In this document: positions 21,585 to 35,032 of the stretch, in pieces
How positions within the stretch are numbered: position 1 is the stretch's first letter
Layout of the letters: every line of letters starts with the position of its first letter
DNA from: Cryptomeria japonica
Lineage: Eukaryota > Streptophyta > Pinopsida > Cupressales > Cupressaceae
Length of the DNA stretch: 60,000 nt
Reading direction: 5' to 3'
Assembly: GCF_030272615.1 (NCBI RefSeq)
Contig: NC_081413.1
Span: 604,440,709-604,500,708, forward strand
Notes under the pieces: generated by a model
What the model saw: only the letters and a program-made list of their open reading frames with translations
The model's database searches: none
What the model was told of the DNA's origin: nothing
Program-made: the position numbers and the translations under genes

Positions 21585-23800
21585 TAGTTAAATCAAGAAT
21601 CACATTACTATACATACTAAAACTATATATAACATCTTTTTATTTTAATTCATGAATAAAAATGATTGATAAATTTGTAAAAATAACAATCCATTACTTC
21701 TTAGAATGAGTGCAATCCTATAAAATATGCTTCATATTTTGAGCACAATGACAAAATGGAAAAGTAACTAGTCGAACCAATATACATTTTAATCTATCTC
21801 TCAAAAGTAGGTTGCAATATAAGGTATTCTAGCCTAGCACTTGAGTATCAAAGTCTATTTTGATTTCTATATTTTTCTAGTCATTTTTATCCAGAATTTG
21901 AAGCTAAATATACACTATTATTTAAGACTCCAATGAGGTTTAGGAGACCAATGAGTTAAATCCTACATGTAAACTTCCTTTAAAGGAAACAAATTAAAAT
22001 GACTATAAGACAACCATTTATAATCCTTAGAAAAGTTGCAATCCTTAGGAATACAAATTTTCATAGAAATCTCAATAGAAATTAATGATTGTGCAAAAAT
22101 TTAAAAATGTTTTTAAGTATTAGTCATTCCATAGTACTCTTTTATTGTCCATACTAAGAAGCCCTTATGCCTTATTTTCTTGGTACTTGTAAATTTTGGT
22201 TTAAATAGTTCTTTTTATTTGTTATCATAAGAAAAATCTTAAAGGTGAAGAAAAATTGCAACTTGAAAATAATCACCATGTACTAATGTGTAGGAAGAGG
22301 GAGAAAATACTCCAAAACAATTACAAATTCTTTTAAGAGTAGTAATTTGACACTTCAAATATTTAATTTTTATAATGTGAAGTTTAACATCAAGTGTCAA
22401 GACCAAGTATTAATAAAAATTGTAACTTGAAAGCGAGCACCATTTGCTAATGTGTAGGAAGAGGAAGAACATACTTAGAAAATTTACAAGTTCTCCTAAG
22501 ATGAAGAATTTGACACTTAGAAAACTTTCTAAATTTTACAATTTCATATAAACTATGTAAAAGTTAGCATAGTGCACATGTATTTTCATTTTACAACTTT
22601 TTAAGTTATAGATCAATAACAATGCTATTATGTAGTTAAGTTTAACCATTGAGGCTATAGGAGATCAGTCAAACTTTGAGGCCAAGGAGGAATCATATTT
22701 TTCAAAATATTCCCCTCATATGATTCCAATAGCTCCACTTCCTTGGAATGAGGTTTAGGGGAGATTTTTTATTTCATTCACCTACTAGGGTTGAAGTGAG
22801 TAGGAACTAGCTTGGGCTTAGATGCAAAAGTAGTATTGGGGCCAGGTTTTGCAATAGAGGTACTGAGAGGTCCACCACTAACTTAGAATCCGATAAGGGG
22901 CAACAAGAAAATAATGAGGGTCCAAGGGATAAAGCCAGATGGAAGTTATAGAGCCCAAGAATTAACCATTGCTAAAGGGGGAAGGGATTTTTGGACTTAG
23001 CTGTACCAACAGATTGAGTTAGAGAAGAAAAAAACCAAAAGGAAAACATCAATTATATGTCTTACCTGACATGGTTCAACATAGGGAAGACTGGGTATGG
23101 AACCTTTTAAACCACCCATCCAGAGTGAAGTATTTCAAAAGTAACAGGGTTTCATCATTCCAAATTTTAGGGAAGTCCCTCTTTGTTATACACACTCGGC
23201 AACCTCGAAACCCCTTCGCCAAGCTTGAAAAATCTCTTAAATTAACTTATAGGACCCTTTCGACTTCTTTGGAAAATTTAGTCCCTCCTATAATAACCCA
23301 ATGATAGAAATAATGGTGTTTAATGAGACTTTGAAATCGAATCCCCCACTATTCACCTCATCCTTCTCCCATGACTGAGAATTTTTTAGGATAACTCAGG
23401 ATCAAAGCCCTACATGCCCTCCACATAGCTAGGAAGGTTACCCTTGACCACTTTCTTCCATAAATTGACATTATTTTCAAGTTCAGGACAATGTTTTTAC
23501 TTAGTTTGTATGAGGTCACCCCCCATAGTTATCACAGAGATCTTAGAAACAAAAACTAGATGGGGAGAGAAAAAACCAACAATATGAACAAGAAAACACT
23601 TACAAGTGTTGGGGAAAGTGACACTATTGTTTGAAAGAGGCATTCACCACCAATACAATAAATAATTGGCCAAAAGGGTGGCGATAGTAAGAAAAAAGGT
23701 AATCCTTGGATTATACTCCATCATGAGTCTTTATGTTCTCAAAGATAGCAACACAAACCATATCTAGGATATCATAAATACACATCAATATTTTCAAATG
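21585..23800. other. AT-rich sequence with no recognised gene
   Basis: No LTR ends or motifs were recognised. The longest ORF, 23071-23304 (+, 77 codons), has no recognisable domain. A diverged tandem pair of about 164 bp lies at 22251-22580. Confidence 0.4.
22251..22580. repeat. Diverged tandem duplication, period about 164 bp
   Basis: ATTGCAACTTGAAA...CACCATGTACTAATGTG at 22256 recurs as ATTGTAACTTGAAA...CACCATTTGCTAATGTG at 22420. The similarity continues through TAGGAAGAGG and the AATTTGACACTT block. Confidence 0.6.
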
Positions 23801-23809
23801 ATTGGAAAA

Positions 23810-24240
23810 TAGGCTTAAAGAAGCCATAATGCTTGCAACTTTATTTCCTCCCCTCCTTGTATGACAAAGATGTATGTGGCTCATCCCATGAATAAGGTCT
23901 TGACACTTGGCAATAAGATGTTCACACTTCTAGTTGGGTTTGGCTTCATTTATGAGCATTTAAATAGAATTTTTTTAATCACCTATGATGATTTGATTGT
24001 ATATTCTATCATTCACATTAACTAAGCCATAATAGATTTCTACCACCTCCACAACACTTGAAGTTTGCATTCCCAAATTGGACACTGGGCAAGGATCAAA
24101 TTACCCCTATGGTAACGAATGACCCCACCCCCACCCACCTGGCTTGGATTTCCTTCAGAAGAACCATCAAAATTCAATTTCAACCAACTAGAGTTGCGGG
24201 ACCCATTTAATAGAATTTTTAAGGCCAATAGATAGACATA
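23810..24240 (-). pseudogene. RNase H domain remnant, LINE type
   Basis: The minus strand reads SWLKLNFDGSSEGNP and then GGGGVIRYHRGNLILAQC, the start of the plant RNase H domain (RVT_3 type) found at the end of L1-type LINE ORF2 and in some host proteins. After a frameshift the domain end is readable at about 23810-23960, for example CEHLIAKCQDLIHGMSHIH and RRGGNKVA. The middle has stops. The first catalytic Asp (FDGSS) is present. No reverse transcriptase was found upstream on the minus strand, so this is either a 5'-truncated LINE or a fragment of a host RNase H-like gene. Confidence 0.65.
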
Positions 24241-25783
24241 TGAATCTAGACAAAGAATTGGTTAAGCACCATTTTTTAGCAATCTGTCAATCTACGACTG
24301 AGGGTAGACTATAATGCTTGTATCTTTCAAAACAACCCATATTTTCTTTGACGATTTACAATACAATGTTAATATATTCATTTTAAAGGGTTTTAACTCT
24401 AAGAAATTAGAAATTTAAAAAATATTAAATTGATGCAATTTCACTTTAACTAATTAAAAAATTAATGAATGTAAGTTTTTTTTATATCTTAAGGAAGTAA
24501 AAATGAAAAATGAAGAGGATGAACTAGGGATATGACACAATAATGTATCGATATTTAATGAATATTATGTCAAGTGATGAGATCACAAGAGGATTAAAGT
24601 TCTTGAAAAGAGTGCATTAGTCTTGTGACATGTATTTGCACATCAAATTTTAGATGATGTGTAATGAATGAATAAAAAGTGAAAGGACAATCCAAGATGA
24701 CCTTTCATATCATTACTTTTTCTTTTTGTTATTTTTTTATTTTAGAGGAAATGGTTATTGGTATATATAATTAATTTTACATCTTTATAGATGGATACAA
24801 CTCATGTTATACTAAATTTTACATTTTATTGGATTTTCTAATTTTCATATGTTAAAACATTATTTAAATTTATTTTCTTTTAATGTAATTTTATATATTT
24901 AATTTATTAAATATTGATAAATTTTAACATATGATTTAGACCATTTACTTCTTGTAACTGGTAAAGTGTCGTATTTGATAATTTAGATGATACTAATTAA
25001 AAGTATGTTTATCTTTCATTTATAGTCGAATCTTTCAAAGATTATACCATCTTATGTTTGAATTATGGGTAACTAGTCTATTATAGATAAATTTTGTGTT
25101 GAATCTATCTATTTAAAAAATGTTGTGTAGGAAGAAAGAGAGAAAATTTAAATTTTATTTTATTCTTTAACCATTTTCTCTCCCCCTTTCCTTTTTCTAT
25201 ATTTTTCATCATGGTGTTAGACTAAGACTATAATAATAAATTTTAGATCATAAAAGTTTATAGATTAAATTTATAATATTGTGAAATTTATGCATATAAT
25301 TGTTTATTTTCCTCTCACATATTGAAGATTTTAAATGATCTGAAAACTAACTTTTTCTAATAGTGTAGATTTTCATTAAAGACATTTTTCGTGTTGATTA
25401 TTCTAATATTCATGTAACTCCTTATGAAATTTGGACTAGTCAAAAATTCATTTCCAACTAAGGGATTTTAGTAAACCTTTTGTATCTACTATATTATTTT
25501 AATAATGTTTAATGAAGACTCTTGAGTCTAGCCACCTTTCAAATAGAAGAACAACCTTTGTCATTTTACCTAGTGCACATGTATATGGTTTTGTCAAAAC
25601 CCACATCAACTCATCCTACATTTAATTTCAAAAAGTTATTGAAAATATCCTTTGTATACCTCTTAATTAATGATGATACCAAGAATAGTAAATATATGCT
25701 TATAAGTTGAAAGGGGAGATCTAAAAAATATCAAAGAAAATGGAAACACTAAACATATGAAAATAAAAACATGTCCTATAATG

Positions 25784-25819
<36 letters not shown>

Positions 25820-26992
25820 ACAACAAATGACTTGATTACAACACTCCAAAAAAATTTGAATCAATTTTATTATGCAAAATGAATAAAAAATTATATGCTA
25901 AATCAAAATTTTCAAAGAGAGTGAGAGCTCTTAGATTGCATACAGTAGACTCACCTCTTCATGTGAACTTAAATAAATTTGTCCATGAATTTTTTTAATT
26001 AGTATTTTAGTTTTATTAGAAAAAATAATATGTCCCTTCCTCCCCAAAAAATTTTCACCCATGCATTATGCTATTCCATATTCCATTTAGATTTTTTTAA
26101 TCTATAAATAAATCTTATTTTCCCTTATCTAATAGATCATCTACAACAACCTCATAACTTTGTATAAAACATTATTTTCTTGCAAAATAACTTTTAATTT
26201 TACTGTAATTTATTGATCACTAAAATAACCCCATCTTTTCATATATAACCTTCACATTCAACTTTACCTATAAATATTACTTTTCAATTTCGAATATCTC
26301 ATAGCCTTTTCAATTAGTCCTATTCAACATTTCTTTTTCTTTACACTATATATTAAAACACATAGTAGAGGCCTATAAATAGAGCAACTCTAAAATTCTA
26401 CAACAATATAAAACACTATTATTGTCAATTGTCATCCAGCTATAAAATATTTATATTTGCAACAATTCATATTTTAATGCACCAATTTATAAAAATGTTA
26501 AATAAGATTAATCTAAAAAGCTCAAAATGTAGTGCTTGGACGTATGGACTCTAATATTAAATATGAGAGCATAAAGATAAAAAAATGTGACTTAATGATC
26601 TTTGTCATTTATAATGACAACAAAACTTTTTCATTCATTTCCAAAAAAAATTAAGCCTTTTTCAAAAACTTTTTAATATACAATATCCAAAAGGTACTTT
26701 TTTAAAACTATTTTTTAATCACAAGTTCCGAGGGTACTTTATAAACTATTTTTAAATATACATGCCATGTGCTAGCAATAGATAATATAGATATGATGAA
26801 AAATGTCTTTTCACTTAGGGACCACCACTTTGAAGATAATTCTCTTTTTAATTCCAAGTGGACCAAATAATAGAATTATTTTCAGATATTCTTCTAATAA
26901 GTTGCTTTATATTCTCTCATTTTTTTAATACTAAATTAACTATTAAGACCTTTTTTTTAATAAAAATTGTGATTGATACTTTGTGCTAGTAC
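24241..26992. other. AT-rich sequence with no recognised gene
   Basis: Very A/T-rich with many homopolymer runs. It contains a (TA)n microsatellite at 25786-25815 and a short direct repeat around 26690-26755 (GGTACTTTTTTAAAACTATT and GGTACTTTATAAACTATT). No protein or LTR signal was seen. Confidence 0.45.
25786..25815. repeat. (TA)n microsatellite
   Basis: Fifteen uninterrupted TA units, seen directly. Confidence 0.95.
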
Positions 26993-27139
26993 ATGCATTT
27001 TAAAATATTTAAATGTGGGCAACAATTATTTTTCGTGATTCTTTATAGATTTCTTTACATTAACAATAATAATATTTATTTTCAAATATTATTCATATAT
27101 AATTCAAATTCTATTATTTTTATTATTCTCATTTTTAGT

Positions 27140-27680
27140 TATAAGCAACAAAATGATAAAGGAATCGTAGTCGTGGGAGGCCAGAGGCTATGGGTTGAAC
27201 CTACATCGTTCACCTTTCTTAAGAGCACCCAAATCTTAGATATATTTGACAAGCGAGGAATAACCCAATTTTTTGAGATTATGAAAGGAAGCGATGAAGA
27301 TTTGTCTTCATAGTTTATGAGCGGTTGGAGAAATGGTAGAGCTGTGGTTGGGGTTGTTAAGATGAGGTGTCAAAGGAACTTATAGCACAAGTTACTAAGC
27401 TTAAATGTGAATGAGAAAAGGTTCCTTGGTTGAGCCAAAAACAAGCTTATGAAGATTACATCTCGCTTTTCCTACAGGAAAAAGAACAAATGAAGAGGCA
27501 CCAAATTGGGTTTAATAGGGAAGATTTGCCGCCATCATGGGGAGCTATGATCTACCATCTTATCATTTTTTTAACTTTGAAAGGGAGATTGTAATAGTTC
27601 ATGACTACCATTTCCGCCTTCCTGAATCGTTTGAGGCATCACAAACTAGTAAGTTATCCATTCTTTATTTTCTCTTCTAT
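27140..27680 (+). pseudogene. Remnant of an unrecognised protein-coding sequence
   Basis: The frame open to 27313 reads RLWVEPTSFTFLKSTQI, then GITQFFEIMKGSDEDLSS. After stops and one frame change, coding-like sequence resumes at about 27390-27600 (KQAYEDYISLFLQEKEQMKR, GFNREDLPPSWGAMIYH). The composition is clearly protein-like. I do not recognise the family. In plant genomes such degraded ORFs are usually retroelement-associated, but this is inference. Confidence 0.45.
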
Positions 27681-28158
27681 GGGTAAATGTGTTGCTAAGG
27701 GGGTTTTTCCTCTATTGCATTAGGGTTTAATTTAATCTATTTACAACTAATACTTGGTGAATATGCCTATTGTTAACCATACACTGCCCTATGATTCCCC
27801 CATTGACTAGGATCAAAACCCTTCATCTCCATGCAACTCCAGAAAAAGAATTGCCTTCAAGGATGAAATGATATCCTCCTCACATGTTATTTCCTTGTGC
27901 AAAGACCTACTATGTTCTCCCAAGAAACAAAAACCTAATCTCAACTATGATACCATGTCTAGTTATTAACATTGGCTATCTAGTAAAGGGACCAATGACA
28001 CTTTGGACCCCAAATTTTTCTTAATGCGATTTTTTATTTTTCTCAATTTTGTCACCTTTGGATTTCTCTGGATTGGGTATAAAACTTGTTCTTTAAAAAA
28101 AAAATTATTTTAGTCAATCTTTATTTTGTTTATATTGGGGGATTTTCATGTTCCTAAT

Positions 28159-29324
28159 TGTAATGGTGAAAATACTAGGGTTTCCACCACGAGAAGGATG
28201 AAAACCACTAAATTTTTACTTAGGGACCATTACATTCAAAAGAGAGTTGAATCTAGTCGATTTAGTCACAAACAAGCAAAGATAAGGACTGAAAATGCTG
28301 ATTGTATTCAAGGGGTGAATTTGTTTACCCTCTTTTGTGAGTTGAATTTCTAAAATTAGGGTAAACTATTGAAAATGAAGGTAAAAACACAGAAACAACA
28401 ATCTACAGTTGTTGGATTGAGGCATGCACCTAGATTTGTGAAATATAAGCATATGTGAATCTGATCCCTGGAGGAACTCCTAAAATGTCGGGATCATGGT
28501 GAAATTCGCCCTAGTCCTCCAAAAATTTTGCACGCCAAAGGGGGATTAATTCGTCTCTATAAATAATGTCGATTTTGAAGATCACAGCTTTGTACTTGTT
28601 TCTTACACACAAATTGAAAGGGAAAGAGGTTGGGAATAGGAGCTTGCCTAAGTCAAACCAAGGTTTTGGAATTAACCATGAAATAGAGATAAAAGATAGC
28701 TGAATTGTTGTAAATGAAGATTCTCCTTTTGAGGGAGATGTTGAATAATGATTGAAAACCAAATGGTATACCTCCTTGTGAAGTTTTGTTTGTCTCCACA
28801 TGGGATTAGGGTTTCATGAATTCTTTAATGAAATAAGATGTGAATGTCCACTTCAATGCTTGAATCTTGACTTTGTTGCTGCTCCAAGGCTTAAAGGAAG
28901 GTCAATTACTTGCTCAATTGTCTGAATGCTTGAATGTAGCTGATGGATATGGGTATTGATACTTGTGTATTGTGTGTGTGGATAGACAAATGAGAGGGGA
29001 ATGTCTCCTTTTATACTTTCCCATTGAAAAACTTATTAATTTTGCACCATGAGTCAACATGGGGTTGGGTTTCCTACTCAAATTTGAAAAGGAAAATAGG
29101 GTTTAAAGAGGGGCCAAAATAGTGAGGACCAAGGCATGGTGCCCTAGTCCTACCCAATTTTAGGGCTAGGACAAGGTGCCTAGTTGATGTGTGAGATCGA
29201 GGTAAGGTCATATTTGCATGGTGCGAGCAGAATCAGGTCTCAATTAGGCCTCATAGTGCAAATGCTAAGGTAGGGACCCAAATGCAATCAAAATTGTAAA
29301 GGGGTGCAATTTTAGGATGCTACA
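28159..29324 (-). repeat. K1: solo LTR (probably gypsy type), minus orientation
   Basis: On the minus strand it starts TGTAGCATCCTAAAATTGC and ends TTTTCACCATTACA; 1166 bp. A perfect target duplication CTAAT flanks it (28154-28158 and 29325-29329). A TATA box (TATAAAAGGAG, minus strand, near 29013) is where the U3/R border should be. It resembles LTR E (18045-19087) and K2 (40861-41787): shared features are the start, GTCCCTACCTTAG and the ACCCTA...TTACA end. No internal region was found. Confidence 0.75.
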
Positions 29325-29499
29325 CTAATCATTGTTTGCAGCATTTTGTTGAACAAGGGCTAAAGACTTGAAAACTAAATCTACTAATTTATGTGTTGTT
29401 GATTCTTAGATAAGTCTAGTTTTTTTATTTTCTTGTATACTTGTGTTTGGTAATGTAAATCACTTTTTTTTTTCTTACGGGAAATCAACTCTTGCTTCA

Positions 29500-29945
29500 C
29501 TATCTACTGCTTTACATATTTTCTACTAATTGTCCCAAAATCTTATGAAATTATCCTTTGCCCTTGTCTCCATAGAACCTGGGTGCAAGAGAACTCATAA
29601 GATTCTTTATTAGGAGAGGCTTCCTTGGGGATTTCATCACCCCTTGGCTTGACCTTGAGCAATATTTCATTCGAGCCCTCTATAAAAAGGGTGAGAGCGA
29701 AAGATGTATTCTAAACCTACTAACTATGTCGATGTTGTCAATTTGGATATTAGTTGTGGCTATGCTGAGATGACTCGATACTTTGGTGTCTCACCACTAA
29801 ATGTACATATGCGGGTGTCCCCAAATCTAACTAAGAACTTTTGTTATGTTAGGCCTCATTTGTTTCATCGAATAGATTGGTGCAAGGGACGCACATCACA
29901 CCCTGAAGTTACTTGCCATTTGTATCTCCTTGAGTTGAGATAGAT
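29500..29945 (+). pseudogene. Remnant of an unrecognised protein-coding sequence
   Basis: Two frames joined by a frameshift near 29700 read ARELIRFFIRRGFLGDFIT, then an 80-codon open stretch at 29704-29943 beginning MYSKPTNYVDVVNLDIS and including HLFHRIDWCKGRTSHPEV. There is a stop at 29941. No domain was recognised. It could belong with the remnant at 27140-27680 if K1 and its flank split them, but I cannot show that. Confidence 0.35.
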
Positions 29946-32229
29946 ATTTCCAGGTTACATAGGCTAATTAGGGTCTCTGGAAAGAAGGTGATTGGTTTAT
30001 GCCTCCAAGCCTGAGCCCCCTACTCATCCTTCTATTGAAAGATAATATTTTCATCTAGTACCATCTTGAGATACCAAGTGTGGGCCTGATCTATCTCAAT
30101 ATTTCCTAATTGACACTTTGGCTATAAACAGTGTTTAAATTGCCTTCATTTGTGCTATACTAATGGCAATTTGGATTTTTTGGCCTGTGAGCATATGCTT
30201 CAAGTGAGTCAAATTTTGAGTCAATAGCTTATTGTATTGTATGTTTTTTGATTGTCAACTGAACTATTCAAAATTGAGCTAAAAAATTAGAAAAATTATA
30301 ATCTTGAATTCACCAAATAAGTATCACATTTGACAAATATTTAACACATAAGCTAGTCAAGTCTCACATTTGATAAAATTTATCTTGAAGTCTATAGTAT
30401 TTGTCTCACATTCATTGGTTCCTATCAAACATTCATCTAACAAAATACATAAACTTGTTGAATCATATTTGAGTTGAAAAGTGAGATACAAATCATTTCT
30501 ATTTCAATGATTATCAAGGATAATCAAGTCATTAGTGTCATTTATATTTTGTAGCTACTAGGTTAAGTCTACCTTAAGATTTCATTAATTAAAAATTCAT
30601 CTTCATCATAGCCTTCAAAACTTGCATTAGTTTGTTCTATAATCTTAGTTATCAATCATAATATAGAGCATCATTTGTAACCTCATAGGATCATCTTCCT
30701 TTGGTTTCCTACTCCCAAGTTGCATATTATATCTCAACCATTTTGATAAATATAGAGACCAAAATTTTATGTTCAACTATAATATCTGTTGAATAGAACC
30801 AAAACCTTGTCAATTATCTCTATCAACCATCAAACAAGTCCAACCCCTAGATTAGAAGTCTAATGAAGGGTTAAACATTGTCAAAAAATCATCCCATCAT
30901 CATCATCATCATCATCTTTAAGGTTAATGTTCTCCTGTCAATTCCTTAGGTTAGCATGCATAGGTTTGTATTCTTGTATTTCTCAAAAAAAATCCAAAAA
31001 ATAGAATCGCATAGTCATTTACCTTAGCAAGGTAATCATCTTAAGAGCTTCAAAATTACCAAAAAAATATAATGGTCATTCTTGCATTCACTAGTGTATT
31101 TGTAGGATTCTTCCATGGCCTATGCACAATCATAGAGAAAGAAAGGGAAAATGGACCTAACATTTGATCCCAATAATTCACCTAATGAGTAATTAGGCAG
31201 TATTGAATCTTCCCAATAATTAAGAGGGAAACTGAATCAATTATCAATTAAGACATTAAATTTTCACAAAATTAGATCTGACAAATATAGATTTCAGATT
31301 GCATAACCATGAACATATGATATCATGAAAAGAACATACACAAGAGACACTAGATATGACATGAAGAATCTAAGAAGGGAAAAATCATGAAGAATGTTAG
31401 TTCTCAATATGAAAACACCTGTTAGGGTGATTTTTACAAGATGTCTCACTACCAAAATCGCTCACTACAAGTGGGCTCACTGCCCAACTAAAACATCGAA
31501 AAGAAGAAGGAGGACTCACTGCCTAGAGGAAGAAAGAAAGAATCCACCACAAGAGACACAACTACCACTTTGTTGCAATGCACAAAGAAACCTTAGGTTC
31601 ACTACTACCAATACCAAACAACATCAACAAACAATCACACTAATCAATGACTTCACATTGCTAGAGATAGATCTTACTTTTTACCATCACCTTTCTTCTC
31701 CTAATCTCTCTTAGTGATTTTTCATTACAAGTGATGTTTATATATACCGATCTCCAAAATATATTATTCATTAAGTTGGCCAACGAGACAACAAATCATA
31801 GTTCAAAACATAGGTCTCCACTAAGTATTCACACGATGGAAAGGAATTAACAATAGACCACACCATAATGCAACAACATGTTATGAAAAGTTGTAATCAC
31901 CGACCCAAAAGATAGAAGATCTAATGACAATTTAGAATGAGAAACATCATGACCAAAAACATATTTATGAAGCACAACAACACATGCCAAGACAAAATAA
32001 CATAGAAAACATGAGATGCGGAGCAATCCTGACCTTTGCAAATATCAAATATTTTTATTATTGCACAAACTTCTTCAGCACCAAAAATCTCATACTTCCA
32101 ATGTATAATTTCAAAGCAATGCAACAATATGTACCATCTGCATCATACATACCTATCTTCCACATCAATCTTGAAAATCTGGAGCACCAAATTGACATCA
32201 ATGACAACATAGATAAGTAATTCTAATAG
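29946..32229. other. No recognised gene; AT-rich, with a CAT microsatellite
   Basis: There are only short ORFs without recognisable domains (31394-31714 +, 31984-32220 +). A (CAT)n tract lies at 30895-30916. It may include the 5' part of element J, but I see no LTR or primer-binding site. Confidence 0.4.
30895..30916. repeat. (CAT)n microsatellite
   Basis: Seven consecutive CAT units, seen directly. Confidence 0.95.
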
Positions 32230-33624
32230 GCATATGCCAAGATACCTTTTCTATGTGTGAACAAAAAATTAAATACCTATATCTAGCAATAGATCATCCT
32301 CCCATGAAGAAATTGACTCTCTAGTGGCATCCTTATCTCCCACCATTTTTTCATCCCCTAAAGGTTCATAAGATCAATCCCTACCATCTCCATCAAATAA
32401 TGCATCTAGTGATGACATCTTTCAAGTTTACTCCCAAGGGCTATCTACAATACAAATCCAAGCTAATCCATTTCTTTAAATAAATGACTTATACAATTAA
32501 AAAATCCTAGATCCATTTCAACCTTATGTTGTATTCCCAACAAAACCTACTCAAGAGAGTCTCATTCTTCAAAATACATTCCTATCATGATAAAGTGTTA
32601 ACTCCTTCAAATAATTTCTCATACATATCCAAACTCATACCCCATGTCAATAGGATAATCCAAAGTTTCAAGAAATGAGTCGTAGCATAAATGAACATCA
32701 AGATACCATGACTCTCCAATCCCATTCAATATTTGGTCAAGTTTCCACCTCTCAATTTTCTTATGAATATATGTTCATTCCTTTATATTCATCCAAGATG
32801 ATCCCTTCCCATATCAAGAGAAAATTATCCTTCCAAGCGCCATTCATAATCCACCTCCTAAGAAAGATCATGATAACCCTTCCATGCCATCCAATGATTC
32901 CATTCAAAATCAATAAAAAAACCTAAATTCCAATTATCCTCTTCCAAGTCAAGATCAAATTATGTCTTCATGCCCATATCATAATCCTTCATATTGACCT
33001 AAATATCCCATCACCCATATACAATCTATTCATGAACCCCTTACATATCACATTGGTTCCTCCATTTTCATCCAATTTGATCTACTTTATGAGCTTATCA
33101 TTTATGTCCTACCATATCTTCCTCAAAACGGACTCATGTCTTGTTTCAAAAGAAACAAGTATCTCATTAATAAAAATATCTTTCAAAACATGCATTATCC
33201 AGGAAAAGATTTAGGCATCCATGAACGGAGTATATTAGAACCCTCTTATAAGTGTAAATTCTAAAAATCACTCTCAAAATGTTGGTATTCTTGGTAAAAA
33301 TCACATCCAAACATACACATCTCCCTTCATCCCTTCCATCCATCTTACATCCTTATATCCCACCATCCACTATCCATATCACCCATGGCTCACAATATAG
33401 TTACCATGTTGTAAATCAAGATCAATAAAATCATACATCCTTAAAAACCTTCCAACCATCCATCTACATCAACCCATCCAAAAGACCTCCATATCATTCA
33501 TATGAACCCATTAATAATAATACTCTTAGAAGTAATTTGGATGCCAAGAATAAAATCCATATACATCAAAAGATCAACATGTCCCACCTAAAGACATGTC
33601 AAATTAAACAAAAAATTTGATCCT
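32230..33624 (+). pseudogene. Element J: relic of the Pro/Ser-rich gag-like ORF of element H
   Basis: The plus-strand translation resembles the minus-strand H ORF (51400-53150) in the same order. J has DDPFPYQEKIILP near 32795 where H has DDTLPYQEKIILP near 52770. Both then have HNPP, SIQNQ/HIQNE, and later a WMPRIKS/NLDAKHKS stretch and RHVK. Many stops and shifts are present. The relic is cut at 33624 by the truncated 3' LTR of element F and seems to continue at 40568. Its strand is opposite to H, so it is an independent copy. No pol was seen nearby. Confidence 0.6.
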
Positions 33625-34666
33625 AAAGAAAAAACATTCACTACTTGACACAATGATTTTGATAAGGAAAGACAAATGGGAAAAACCATGGTGGGGATGA
33701 ATACCCATAATTAGTTTGAACTCTTTTGAAGTTCACCTTGTTAGGAGCCAAGCCTATTAAAGCTTTATAAAAAGTCTTGTTAAGAACAGCTCCTATTAGG
33801 GACCACCCGACTAAGGGATTAACTATAATGCCCTATTAGAAGAAATACCCTATTAGGAGTAACCTCTGTAGATGATTTGAAATCCAAACTAATGGATCAC
33901 CTAGTTAGAGGATTTTGATGATAGTAAGCCTGTTAGAGCTTACCCTATTAAGGGATTTGACTAGTGTAATTGTTAGAGAGCAATAGGGGTTTGCCGATCT
34001 GGCGAATAGCACTACTCTGCTTGATCAGATCCTTTTCATGCTCATATCTACCTTCACACATACTGCAGATACATCTCCTTGTTGGGAAAACAATCACTCT
34101 TACACTTACCAAAATTGCCAACATTGCCAACATTGCAACAAAGCAAATCATCGACCTTATAAGCAAAACAATAGGTCGGTAACACATCACAAACCTAAGA
34201 TCTTATAGAGATTACAAACAAATCGGTTCAAGTATGACCATTGGATTACATAGAAATCATTGCACATCATTCAAGAAAACCTTGACCACTCCTTGATCAC
34301 CACTTCATTGATCCCTGTAACTCACCACGTGGTTTCCTCTTCATGCAAAGATAGAACTATTATCTCTATGCGCCAAAAGCTATTTGAGACTCTTCACACA
34401 CAACATGCATATGTGGCATAATCATTATCGTTCATCATTGATCATAAACCAATACAATTGATTCACCAAGATCCATCGGTTAGGGTTTGGCACATCAATA
34501 GGTAGGGTTACTGGTTGATTTCACTGCTTCTCAAGTAATACTGGTTCCCTTCACTAGCTCACCTACCGGTTACAAAACAATATTATTACAACATCATTAC
34601 CAGTTATAATTGACATCAATGACAACATAATAGTTCATCAATGCAATCTTCATGCAAATGCCAACA
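33625..34666 (-). repeat. 3' LTR of element F (truncated)
   Basis: It matches 39525-40567, for example GACACAATGATTTTGA and GGTGGGGATGAATACCCA. The right end, CATGCAAATGCCAACA, is the LTR start on the minus strand, next to the polypurine tract. About 365 bp of its U5 end is missing on the left. Confidence 0.82.
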
Positions 34667-35032
34667 ATCTCCCCCTTTGGCATTGATGGCAATACAAGTA
34701 TCAATACCTTTGATTGTTATGATTGTGTATAGGAATCCTTGTTTTCAATTTACCATGTACTCTCCTTCAACTGAGTCTCTATGTCTTCAGCTGGTAACTA
34801 GCTATAGATCTTCTCTCTGTCAATCATATAGTTCTTCTCCCCATAATCATATAATTCTTCTCCCCTTTTGACAACAATGCCAAAGTGAAAGTAAAACATG
34901 CAGTGTCATAGTTCACTATTTTACATCAACAATCTGCAACTTGATGCTCCCCCTATGGAATAACTCCACTCTACACCAATCCTTCTTCAAGATTCTTCAA
35001 TTAGCTTTGGGATTGATTTATTCCACGTCTTC
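34667..35032 (-). promoter_or_regulatory. 3' untranslated region and polypurine tract of element F
   Basis: ATCTCCCCCTTT at 34667-34678 is the polypurine tract on the minus strand, next to CATTGATGGCAA. A second tract-like CCCCTTTTGACAACAATG lies near 34863. No coding signal was seen. Confidence 0.65.

Noticed and set aside
23071-23304. 77-codon plus-strand ORF
   Set aside because: No recognisable domain and no homologous copy in the window, so it was not called as a gene.
27940-27965. Primer-binding site for a minus-strand copia element (TGATACCATGTC)
   Set aside because: No LTR end borders it and no copia coding lies to its left, so it is probably chance.
30895-30916. CRISPR-like array
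   Set aside because: It is a simple trinucleotide microsatellite; no spaced repeats occur anywhere in the window.
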